Source: Kiritimatiellota bacterium (GTDB lineage Bacteria; Verrucomicrobiota; Kiritimatiellia; JAAZAB01). From it: a DNA stretch of 9,621 nt. A program made the translations under genes and the position numbers. This document shows, piece after piece, positions 1-5,808 of the stretch. The notes beneath the pieces are model-generated. The model had not been told where the DNA came from, did no database searches, and was given only the letters and a program-made list of their open reading frames with translations. Where the stretch lies: NCBI GenBank assembly GCA_008636095.1, contig VSJD01000342.1, positions 1 to 9,621 on the forward strand. The letters are read 5' to 3'. Position 1 is the first letter of the stretch. Each line of letters begins with the position of its first letter.

Positions 1-20
1 GGGGGGGGGGGGGGGGGGGG
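1..20. other. poly-G run, probable artefact
   Basis: The window opens with twenty consecutive G bases and then changes abruptly to normal mixed sequence. Such runs at a contig edge commonly come from two-colour sequencing chemistry or padding. No biological role is proposed. Confidence 0.75.
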
Positions 21-116
21 TAAACGCCGTCAGGCACGGCTATAAGGCCGGTGGTTTATAAGTTTCCAGGATATAACCGCTGGGCGGGGCGCATGGTGCG
101 ATGAAGGAGGATTGTA

Positions 117-446
117 ATGTTAGATCTGAAAGACATGGCGATGTCTGCGTTGGCGGCGCCGGTGTTGGGAAAGTATATCCAGCCCTATGGTAAGCTGGAG
201 GCGCTGAATATCAATTCGGCGCAGAAACGGATTGTCATCCAGGTATTGCCAAAGGGAGAAGAGCGTTCCATTACCTTGACCGTGTGCGGGGGCGCCATAA
301 TATCGGCGGAAGGCAAGCAGTTCTTCACCTGGGAGTCGGCCGTGGTCTCGCGGCCATGGATCGAGCAACTGGCGAAGGACTTCCTGCCGGGAAAGCGGAT
401 TGTCGTCCCGGCGGCCGCAGCGGCCATTCTGAGTAAAGCTCTATGA
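117..446 (+). CDS. hypothetical 109-aa protein, first gene of the cluster
   Basis: The product is unrecognised. The start is well supported: AAGGAGG at 104-110 lies 6 nt before the ATG. There is no signal peptide or membrane segment. The protein has a short N-terminal helix (residues 3-20), a central part likely rich in beta strands with a charged K-G-E-E-R turn (residues 46-50), an S-R-P-W-I motif (78-82), then P-G-K-R-I-V-V-P and an alanine-rich end. The middle alternates hydrophobic and polar residues as in a small beta sheet. A TATAAC at 72-77 could be a -10 element, but no convincing -35 precedes it. The histidine kinase gene follows after 48 nt on the same strand, so it may be the first gene of the operon. 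Its function is unknown; a small accessory or sensor partner of the kinase is only a guess. Confidence 0.8.
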   Translation: MLDLKDMAMSALAAPVLGKYIQPYGKLEALNINSAQKRIVIQVLPKGEERSITLTVCGGAIISAEGKQFFTWESAVVSRPWIEQLAKDFLPGKRIVVPAAAAAILSKAL

Positions 447-494
447 CCCCGAGCAGGTCTAATCTGTTGCACAGTCCAATGATAGAAAACCATA

Positions 495-1586
495 ATGCTT
501 GCTATCATGGAAAATATCAAGATGCCTTTGCGAATGTTGATTCTCGAAGACCGGCCGGAAGATGCGGAATTAATGCTATATGAACTCCGCAAAGCCGGCT
601 TCCAGCCCGAGGCGCATCGCGTGGACACGGAAGCCGATTTTCAGGCTCAGCTCGCGGCGAATCCGGATATCATCCTGGCGGATTATTCGCTCCCGCAGTA
701 CGGCGCCCGACAAGCCCTTCAATATCTTCAAGAGCGTGGTCTGGATATTCCCTTCATTGTTGTCACCGGCGCTCTCAACGATGAGGAAGCTGCGGCTTGT
801 ATCAAGGAAGGCGCCACCGACTATCTGCGCAAGGATCGGATGGCACGCTTGGGTTATGCGGTTTCGTCGGCGCTCGAGCGCCGCGAAATGCGGAAACGCG
901 TCCTGGCTTCGGAAAAGATGGGATCCATCGGCCGTTTCGCGGCGGGCGCCAGCCATGAACTGAATAATCCGCTGGCGTGCGTCATCGGGTTTAGCGAGGT
1001 GGCGCTGGCATCACTGGCCGACAAAAGACTATCCAGGGTCAAGCTCAAAACGGCGCTCGAAATAATCATCCATCATGCCCAACGTTGCAAGAGTATAGTC
1101 GCGAGCTTGTTGGCGTATGGCCGGGCCTTCAGCCTGGAGCCGGCACCGGTCCATGCGCACGAGGCGCTCGAAGAAGCCTTGGCGCTCGCTGAGCGCCAGG
1201 CGTCCCTTGCCAATATTCATGTGATCAAAACCTTTGCCGGCGATCTGCCCGTTATTCAGGTGAATCGCGAGGCATTGTCGCGGGTCTTTGTGAATGTTAT
1301 TCTGAATGCCTGCCAGGCCATGGACGGCACAGGCATCTTAACCCTGACGACACGGAAACAAGATCCATGGGTGGAAATCGTGTTCCAGGATACTGGTAAA
1401 GGCATCAGCGCTGAAAATTTACCCAAGCTCTTTGATCCGTTTTTCAGCACGCGCGAGGTCGGTGCGGGCACGGGCATGGGATTATCCATCTGCGCCGGGA
1501 TCATCCATGCCTTTCAGGGGGAAATCAAAGCCGAGAGCCGGGGAGCAGGGCAGGGGGCGACGTTCACCGTGCGCCTGCCGATCTAA
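495..1586 (+). CDS. hybrid receiver / histidine kinase (REC-HisKA-HATPase_c)
   Basis: This is a cytosolic two-component kinase that should autophosphorylate on histidine and pass phosphate to aspartate. Residues 12-130 form a receiver domain: acidic pair E18/D19, phospho-acceptor D63 (L-A-D-Y-S-L-P), T91 and K113. Residues 140-210 are the HisKA dimerisation helices with H-box H154 (S-H-E-L-N-N-P-L). Residues 220-363 are the ATPase: N-box N271 (N-A-C-Q-A-M), G1 box D-T-G-K-G-I (299-304), F box F-D-P-F-F-S-T (313-319) and G2 box G-T-G-M-G-L-S (325-331). There are no transmembrane, PAS or HAMP segments, so the input is probably phosphorylation of the N-terminal receiver or a partner protein. The start is uncertain: no clear SD lies before 495, and in-frame ATGs at 507 and 522 also precede the receiver. 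The partner receiver follows after 31 nt. Confidence 0.95.
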   Translation: MLAIMENIKMPLRMLILEDRPEDAELMLYELRKAGFQPEAHRVDTEADFQAQLAANPDIILADYSLPQYGARQALQYLQERGLDIPFIVVTGALNDEEAAACIKEGATDYLRKDRMARLGYAVSSALERREMRKRVLASEKMGSIGRFAAGASHELNNPLACVIGFSEVALASLADKRLSRVKLKTALEIIIHHAQRCKSIVASLLAYGRAFSLEPAPVHAHEALEEALALAERQASLANIHVIKTFAGDLPVIQVNREALSRVFVNVILNACQAMDGTGILTLTTRKQDPWVEIVFQDTGKGISAENLPKLFDPFFSTREVGAGTGMGLSICAGIIHAFQGEIKAESRGAGQGATFTVRLPI

Positions 1587-1617
1587 CGCAATTGCGGAAT
1601 TTGGAAAGGGAAAGTCT

Positions 1618-2082
1618 ATGATGACTAAACAAAGCACGCCTAAAAAACGGGGCGCTATCCTGGTGATTGATGATGAGCCGGATATCTGCGAACTGTTCGA
1701 GCAGGTATTGGGGGCTGAAGGCTATACCGTCTTGAGTGCCCATAATGGACTGGAAGGTGTGGAGCGCAACACTGAAAAAAATCCGGATGTCATCATTCTT
1801 GATTTGAAGATGCCCAAAATGGACGGCATCGAAACGCTGAAGGCGATCCGGAAGACGGACCCGGCGGTAAGGGTAATCATCCTGACCGGCTACGGCAGTG
1901 CCGGGACGATCCGGGACGCGCTGGATTTGAATGTCTATGAATATATCAGCAAGCCGTTCGAAAACGACACCATCCGGCGTGTGGTTGGCGAGGCGCTGGC
2001 CGATATTGGTGAGGAAACTCGGAATGTCGGCCCTAAGCCTGTCGAAGGGCGGGCAGCGGGGAGAGGGAAACGACATGAGTAA
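1618..2082 (+). CDS. single-domain response regulator (receiver only)
   Basis: This 154-aa CheY-like receiver probably accepts phosphate from the hybrid kinase just upstream. Residues 12-130 hold the full active site: D18/D19 (V-I-D-D-E-P), phospho-acceptor D62 (I-L-D-L-K-M-P), T90 (L-T-G-Y-G) and K112 (S-K-P-F). There is no DNA-binding or enzymatic output domain, so it must act through protein contact. The start is at tandem ATGs (1618, 1621) after a purine-rich GGAAAGGGAAAG; the same frame stays open upstream inside the kinase gene, but those codons are shadow sequence. The last ~20 residues are basic, low in complexity, and encoded partly by a dispersed-repeat-like sequence at 2031-2052. 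The gene overlaps the next one by 8 nt, which suggests translational coupling and a shared pathway. Confidence 0.95.
   Translation: MMTKQSTPKKRGAILVIDDEPDICELFEQVLGAEGYTVLSAHNGLEGVERNTEKNPDVIILDLKMPKMDGIETLKAIRKTDPAVRVIILTGYGSAGTIRDALDLNVYEYISKPFENDTIRRVVGEALADIGEETRNVGPKPVEGRAAGRGKRHE
2031..2052. repeat. dispersed repeat-like sequence in the receiver gene tail
   Basis: CCTAAGCCTGTCGAAGGG differs at one position from the widespread bacterial interspersed sequence CCTGAGCCTGTCGAAGGG, which I recall as often mis-translated into S-L-S-K-G or F-D-R-L-R peptides. Here it lies in frame near the 3' end of the receiver gene and adds residues around G-P-K-P-V-E-G. Only one copy is visible in the window. 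Confidence 0.5.
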
Positions 2083-2743
2083 GGAACCCGGCCTGATTTA
2101 CGTGCCGATTCTGCATACCCGCATTGAGACGCGGGAGATTGTCGGCTCCCTGACGCCCGAGATGGGGGAGCACGGCGTGGCGTCATCGTCTGCCGGTGAT
2201 GACCGGTCCACCGGTGATAACCGGTCTGCCGGTGATGACCGGGCCGTTCAGGAGATGTGGACGGGGATTGCCGCCAAGCTCAATGATGCTCATCTGCCCT
2301 ATGATCGGGTGTGTATCTTTCAGGAAGCCATGCCGGTCTGCGGCATGGAAAAGGAAATCGCCGAAAGTCTGGCCACCCAGGGAAGCCGGAACCATCAACT
2401 TGTTCTGGACCTGGTTGGACGGGGAGCCCGGCTGGAGGGAACGGAGAATCCCGACCTGCTGATGCAGGAGCATGAATATCTTACGGCTTTGATTGCGACC
2501 GGTGCGGGACGCCCTGAGCGGGCCGCTTTCGAGGAGTATCAGGCCCGTAGTAAAGTGCTGATGGAAAAACGGGATGCCTTCATTGCCGCGCGCATCAAGA
2601 GTGCCATTCGGGAGGGCGAACTGCCGCTGGTGTTCATGGGCGTGCGCCATCAACTGGATAAACAACTTGATGGCGACTTCATGATCACTTACCTCATATA
2701 CCGGCTTCCCTTCCGGAAGATCGGCGATATTTACAACGTGTGA
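2075..2743 (+). CDS. hypothetical protein A, possible TraB/Tiki-like family, paralog of the 3617-4315 product
   Basis: This is a 222-aa soluble protein of uncertain function. The chosen start overlaps the receiver stop by 8 nt and follows GAGAGGGAAA; the frame is open further upstream, but only in receiver-gene shadow sequence. The order of motifs is: N-terminal strand Y-V-P-I-L-H-T (9-15), an acidic and polar insert made of an 18-bp tandem repeat (residues 39-56), F-Q-E-A-M-P (82-87), G-S-R-N-H-Q-L-V (103-110), L-L-M-Q-E (128-132), K-R-D-A-F-I-A-A-R-I (165-174) and V-F-M-G-V-R-H (186-192). All but the repeat recur in order in protein B. A histidine after an N-terminal strand, an R-D pair and a C-terminal G-x-x-H strand recall TraB/PrgY/Tiki and EreA/ChaN proteins; that link is inference. 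The next gene starts 4 nt after its stop. Confidence 0.85.
   Translation: MSKEPGLIYVPILHTRIETREIVGSLTPEMGEHGVASSSAGDDRSTGDNRSAGDDRAVQEMWTGIAAKLNDAHLPYDRVCIFQEAMPVCGMEKEIAESLATQGSRNHQLVLDLVGRGARLEGTENPDLLMQEHEYLTALIATGAGRPERAAFEEYQARSKVLMEKRDAFIAARIKSAIREGELPLVFMGVRHQLDKQLDGDFMITYLIYRLPFRKIGDIYNV
2191..2244 (+). repeat. 3 x 18-bp in-frame tandem repeat
   Basis: Three units lie end to end: TGCCGGTGATGACCGGTC (2191-2208), CACCGGTGATAACCGGTC (2209-2226) and TGCCGGTGATGACCGGGC (2227-2244). Each unit carries a short dyad, CCGGT/ACCGG. The array encodes about three copies of a six-residue A-G-D-D-R-S-like peptide, so unit gain or loss would keep the frame. It lies in a segment between the N-terminal strand and the first long helix of protein A; paralog B has no such repeat. 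Confidence 0.95.
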
Positions 2744-2747
2744 ATAC

Positions 2748-3590
2748 ATGGGCAAGTTAATCGACAAAATGATGCCGGCGGCGTTTTCGCCGCTGTATAT
2801 CAACGAGGCGCTATTGGACAGCCGAAAGGCGCTGGCTCTTTTTAAATTCACCCAGCTCTTTTTCCCCCAGTTCGGACCCGGCCCCGACCTTGTGAATTTG
2901 CTCCTGGACATGGAAAACCAATCGAGGCGAGTGATTGCTGCCGTACCCCTGAAGGAACGTGAGCAGTTGATCAACGACCTGGATGGAGTGACCGTCGAAC
3001 TGAAGTGCATGATCAAAGACCAGGGGCGGGAGATGATGACTCTGCCGGTCACGCTCCTGCCGGCGGAAGTGCTCCGACGGGCCGTTGCGGGCAAACTGTT
3101 GACGCCTGGCTGGGAAAAACAGCGGAAGGAAATGGAACGCATTATCATTGCCCTGATCCAAAAAGAGATTCAGCGCAAAATGAAGCTTGTTCTTGAGGCC
3201 TGTCTGAAGCCGATGATGGTCAAGCCCCGTTTACCGGCCATGCTCAAGGATCTGATCAGCCGCGGACTGGTCAGCCGCGATGGCCGACTCTCGGCCAACG
3301 CGACCATCATGGACCTGGTGTCGGGCCGCTACGCGCGCCTGTTCGTGGACCAGTTGCCGGAAGAGGTCCTCAACGAAGCCTGGATCATTCAGAAAACCAT
3401 CCAGGCTTGCGCGCGCCGACAAAGTGAGTCAGAAGAGGATTACTCAGTGCTGGCGCAGGAGGCCCTGAGAACCCACCGTATGCTGGAAATGACCCTGAAG
3501 GTCATGCAACAGAAACAACACAAGGAAAAACGCGATATCCCAGAGGCTGTCCGCCGCCATCGGACAGGGCATCTAAGGAGAAGTCGGTGA
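2748..3590 (+). CDS. hypothetical 280-aa helical protein C between the two paralogs
   Basis: The product is unrecognised. The ATG lies 4 nt after the protein A stop with a poor SD, so translation is probably coupled to A. The protein looks almost wholly alpha-helical, with no signal peptide or membrane span. Visible segments are a hydrophobic N-terminal part (A-L-A-L-F-K-F-T-Q-L-F-F-P, 28-40), a charged helix around 120-145 (E-K-Q-R-K-E-M-E-R-I...), a P-x-L-P-A-M-L-K-D-L-I-S-R-G-L-V stretch (160-175), a further helix at 203-222, an acidic S-E-S-E-E-D loop (226-231) and a basic tail rich in R and H (260-280). Its place between the paralogous genes A and B suggests all three act together, perhaps with C as a scaffold or partner. 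No enzymatic motif is visible. Confidence 0.85.
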   Translation: MGKLIDKMMPAAFSPLYINEALLDSRKALALFKFTQLFFPQFGPGPDLVNLLLDMENQSRRVIAAVPLKEREQLINDLDGVTVELKCMIKDQGREMMTLPVTLLPAEVLRRAVAGKLLTPGWEKQRKEMERIIIALIQKEIQRKMKLVLEACLKPMMVKPRLPAMLKDLISRGLVSRDGRLSANATIMDLVSGRYARLFVDQLPEEVLNEAWIIQKTIQACARRQSESEEDYSVLAQEALRTHRMLEMTLKVMQQKQHKEKRDIPEAVRRHRTGHLRRSR

Positions 3591-3616
3591 AACTTAACGC
3601 GGTGTAGGAGGCCATT

Positions 3617-4315
3617 ATGAGAACACTGTTATACGTTCCGATCATCCATACCAGCGCCGACCTGGGGTCGCTGGCTTCGGCGGTCAACCGGCGGGGCATC
3701 GCCGGGCTGGGCGAAGACCTCTGGACCCAGCATCGCCTCACCGTGGAAGGATTCTGGAGGGTTATTGCCACCTGGTGTGATTCCGTCAACGTGGCTGGCA
3801 TGAAGCTCTATCAGGACGGGATGATAACCGACGGCGAAGTCGGCCAAAAGATCGTTGAGGCGGGTGTCAAGGCCGGCAGTCAGAACTATGAACTGGTGGA
3901 CAGGCTCCTCCGCCGCGGTGCTATTCTCGTTAAAACCGAAGATTTTGCCCTGGTTAAGCAGGAGCGCGACCGCCTATTGGCCATGACGCAGACGAAGTCT
4001 ACGACCCGCAAGCTCATTGCCTTCATGAAATATAAGCTTGTCAAGAATCGCCTGCTGGCGCAACGCGATCGTTTCATCGCCGGGCAGATTACGCAGACCT
4101 TACCGGAAAATCAAACCGGTATTCTGTTTGTCGGGGCCTATCATGTCATCCGGCCAAACCTGCCGGCGGATATCCAGGTCCGCGAAGTGAAAGAGATTCA
4201 AAAAGTGAGCGCATACCAGCAGTTGCTTCCTTTTTACCGGACCCATAAGGAACGGTTTGAGGAATTGGGTCGCTACCTCATGGCGCCGATTGTTGACCCC
4301 GGCTGCGATCGTTAG
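3617..4315 (+). CDS. hypothetical protein B, possible TraB/Tiki-like family, paralog of the 2075-2743 product
   Basis: This is a 232-aa soluble protein. AGGAGG at 3606-3611 sits 5 nt before the ATG, the best SD among the last four genes of the run. It matches protein A in order: Y-V-P-I-I-H-T (6-12), L-Y-Q-D-G-M (64-69), G-S-Q-N-Y-E-L-V (87-94), R-R-G-A-I-L-V (99-105), L-V-K-Q-E (112-116), Q-R-D-R-F-I-A-G-Q-I (149-158) and L-F-V-G-A-Y-H (170-176). It lacks the tandem repeat of A and has its own C-terminal helical tail (190-232). The kept H-T, R-D and G-x-x-H positions suggest a shared active or metal site of TraB/Tiki/EreA type, which is inference. It is the last gene of the run; no strong terminator follows, only a 5-bp CAAAG/CTTTG hairpin in the next 60 nt. 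Confidence 0.88.
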   Translation: MRTLLYVPIIHTSADLGSLASAVNRRGIAGLGEDLWTQHRLTVEGFWRVIATWCDSVNVAGMKLYQDGMITDGEVGQKIVEAGVKAGSQNYELVDRLLRRGAILVKTEDFALVKQERDRLLAMTQTKSTTRKLIAFMKYKLVKNRLLAQRDRFIAGQITQTLPENQTGILFVGAYHVIRPNLPADIQVREVKEIQKVSAYQQLLPFYRTHKERFEELGRYLMAPIVDPGCDR

Positions 4316-4383
4316 TTTTCGCCGTCATCGTCCAAGGGCTGTGCAATTCAGACCTGAGGACAAAGAATCCTTTGCTCTTTGAC

Positions 4384-4423
4384 TGTGCCCATTCTGTGCC
4401 TATTCTAAACCCAAAATAGGCAC
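4384..4423. repeat. 11-bp tandem pair plus 9-bp inverted repeat
   Basis: TGTGCCCATTC (4384-4394) is followed at once by TGTGCCTATTC (4395-4405), one mismatch in 11. The second copy is the left arm of a perfect 9-bp inverted repeat, GTGCCTATT (4396-4404) with AATAGGCAC (4415-4423), around a 10-nt loop. No T-run follows on either strand, so a terminator is unlikely. A protein-binding or recombination site fits better. Confidence 0.6.
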
Positions 4424-4424
4424 A

Positions 4425-4456
4425 TTCAAGCAAGTGAAGAAAAATGCAAACAAGTG
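4425..4456. repeat. 12-bp imperfect direct repeats, 20-bp period
   Basis: TTCAAGCAAGTG (4425-4436) and TGCAAACAAGTG (4445-4456) agree at 10 of 12 positions and start 20 bp apart, about two helical turns. This resembles the arm-type binding sites of tyrosine integrases. The assignment is inferred from the nearby tRNA and integrase gene. Confidence 0.45.
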
Positions 4457-4533
4457 CAAAACGAGAAAAGGTGGCATTCGTTCAACCAGCATGAATAAAG
4501 GGGAAACTCTTGTTTGAGGTAATGATACCAGGG

Positions 4534-4607
4534 TGGGCCCGGTAGGACTTGAACCTACGACCAAAGGATTATGAGTCCTCCGCTCTGACCAACTGAGCTA
4601 CGGGCCC
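4534..4607 (-). tRNA. tRNA-Ile2 (anticodon CAU)
   Basis: The complement folds as a complete 74-nt cloverleaf. The acceptor is GGGCCCG/CGGGCCC with discriminator A, the D stem GCTC/GAGC, the anticodon stem GAGGA/TCCTT (G-T closed) with loop CTCATAA, and the T arm GTAGG-TTCAAGT-CCTAC. Anticodon CAU could mean elongator Met, initiator Met or the lysidine-modified Ile that reads AUA. The variable loop and T arm (GGTCGTAGGTTC) and the GACTCATAATC anticodon arm match the tRNA-Ile2 pattern I know from other bacteria, so Ile2 is preferred; TilS would then be needed. CCA is not encoded: CCC follows the discriminator. The 5' end faces the integrase gene. Confidence 0.93.
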
Positions 4608-4669
4608 GCATGAGATAAGTAATTGATTTCCAACATATTACGAAACAAGCATTTTTTCGGTATTTTATA

Positions 4670-4731
4670 CTTGTAACCCTGAGTAGTAACCCTATAATGA
4701 GGGGCATGAAAACTATTCAGCCAGTTACAAG
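4670..4731. repeat. direct GTAACCCT pair and CTTGTAAC/GTTACAAG inverted pair at the integrase promoter
   Basis: GTAACCCT occurs at 4673-4680 and 4686-4693, 13 bp apart, between and touching the -35 and -10 hexamers. CTTGTAAC (4670-4677) is matched by its complement GTTACAAG at 4724-4731 inside the first codons. These are candidate operator or accessory sites by which Int or the small HTH protein could control int. Confidence 0.45.
4671..4698 (+). promoter_or_regulatory. candidate promoter of the integrase gene
   Basis: TTGTAA (4671-4676), a 16-bp spacer and a perfect TATAAT (4693-4698) form a sigma-70-like promoter. The -10 overlaps the first possible ATG (4697), so transcription would begin near 4705 and favour the ATG at 4706, on a leaderless or nearly leaderless message. 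Confidence 0.5.
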
Positions 4732-5794
4732 CAATCAGGTTCTTGAAAGAGTCGGCCATTGTCTCTATCGCTCCGTAAAATCCAAAAGATACTATGCCAT
4801 ACTAAAGCGGTCTGGCAAGCAAATCAAGCGGTCTTTGAAAACGGTGGATTGCGCGCTTGCCCGCCGCCGTCTCTCGGATTTACAGGGGAAGGCTTCGCGT
4901 CTGAGCAGGGAAGAAAACGCGAAGATAACTTTCAATGGGCTGAGGGAGCAGTGGTTACAGGCTGTCATTGGCTCAATGAAGCCGTCGTCGTTTCTGCGGC
5001 AATCCCAAATATTGAAATCGCTTGGCAAGTTCTTTGGCGCAATGGTGGTGCGCCGGATTACCAAGGCGGATGTTGAAAAATGGGCGGCGGCCAGAAGCCA
5101 GCAATCGTCAGCGCGGACTTTCAACTATGAACGGCAGACGTTTATTCGTGTTCTGGATTATGCCGCGCGGGATGGCCTGATCATGGATAACCCGGCCCGG
5201 ATCATCAAGCGCCGGAAGCAACCTAAGCAAAAGGTCATCATACCGACCAAGGATCAATGCAAGATTTTGGTTGAAGCCATCAGGGACCTGAAGGCCACCG
5301 CGCACGAAGCGGCGATCCTTTGTGAATTCCTGGCGTATAGCGGTTGCCGTCTTAGGGAAGCAACTGAAATGCTGTGGGGCGATGTAGCCTTCGATTTGAA
5401 GCAGTTCACGGTGACGGGCGGAGAGCGCGGGACAAAGAACCTTGAAGCCCGGACCGTGCCGCTGTTCCCGGCATTGGAAGAGTTTTTATTAAAACTTCGT
5501 GATTCACTCCCTCAAAAGCCGTCCGTTTCTGACCGGATATTTACCATCCAGAGCGCAAAGAAGGCAATGGAAAGCGCCTGCCGGAATGCCGGGCTCCCTC
5601 ATTTCACGCATCATCACATGCGGCATTTCTTCTGTAGCAATGCCATCGAGGCGGGTATAGACTTCAAGGCAATTGCCGCTTGGCTTGGTCATAAGGATGG
5701 CGGCTTGCTGGTAGCCAAGACTTATGGCCACTTGCGCGATGAACACAGCGCGGCCATGGCAAAAAAGATGACGTTTGCCGTCGACGCTCCATAG
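4697..5794 (+). CDS. tyrosine recombinase / phage-type integrase
   Basis: This enzyme should integrate and excise the element by site-specific recombination. Up to 365 aa: a basic N-terminal arm-binding-like segment (about 20-70), a core-binding SAM-like domain (about 75-170) and a catalytic domain (about 180-355). The full catalytic set is present: R218 (S-G-C-R-L-R-E), K247 (G-T-K), H306 and R309 (H-H-M-R-H), H332 (L-G-H-K) and nucleophile Y343 (T-Y-G-H-L). Nothing is truncated, so it is probably active. The start may be the ATG at 4706 rather than 4697, because a perfect TATAAT overlaps 4697 and neither ATG has a usable SD. It starts 90 bp from the tRNA 5' end, pointing away. The next gene follows after 14 nt. 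Confidence 0.95.
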   Translation: MRGMKTIQPVTSNQVLERVGHCLYRSVKSKRYYAILKRSGKQIKRSLKTVDCALARRRLSDLQGKASRLSREENAKITFNGLREQWLQAVIGSMKPSSFLRQSQILKSLGKFFGAMVVRRITKADVEKWAAARSQQSSARTFNYERQTFIRVLDYAARDGLIMDNPARIIKRRKQPKQKVIIPTKDQCKILVEAIRDLKATAHEAAILCEFLAYSGCRLREATEMLWGDVAFDLKQFTVTGGERGTKNLEARTVPLFPALEEFLLKLRDSLPQKPSVSDRIFTIQSAKKAMESACRNAGLPHFTHHHMRHFFCSNAIEAGIDFKAIAAWLGHKDGGLLVAKTYGHLRDEHSAAMAKKMTFAVDAP

Positions 5795-5808
5795 CGGAGG
5801 AAAGAATT

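Larger units (their letters stand above)
4316..4533. other. non-coding region with attachment-site-like repeats
   Basis: No convincing coding region lies between protein B and the tRNA. The right two thirds is AT-rich and holds short repeats (entered separately) of the kind that binds integrase or excisionase at attachment sites. It adjoins the 3' end of the minus-strand tRNA, the side where tRNA-targeting elements normally recombine. Confidence 0.5.

Noticed and set aside
467..496. Promoter TTGCAC-N18-CATAAT before the kinase gene
   Set aside because: The -35 match is weak, and the kinase gene is only 48 nt after the previous gene; co-transcription is simpler.
2191..2244. Short CRISPR-like array
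   Set aside because: The units abut without spacers, are in frame and have an 18-bp period, so this is a coding tandem repeat.
2183..3148. 321-aa open frame on the minus strand
   Set aside because: It lies antisense to proteins A and C, which have paralog conservation and tight gene spacing. The frame includes a low-complexity translation of the 18-bp repeat and shows no domain.
4360..4425. Rho-independent terminator after protein B
   Set aside because: The CAAAG/CTTTG hairpin is only 5 bp, and the 9-bp inverted repeat has no T-run on either strand.
4534..4607. tRNA-Met for the CAU anticodon
   Set aside because: The anticodon-arm context and T arm match tRNA-Ile2 better than elongator or initiator Met patterns I know. 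It cannot be fully excluded without a tRNA-specific model.
4759..5076. 105-aa alternative plus-strand frame inside the integrase gene
   Set aside because: The integrase frame carries all catalytic residues across the full length; this frame is a shadow.
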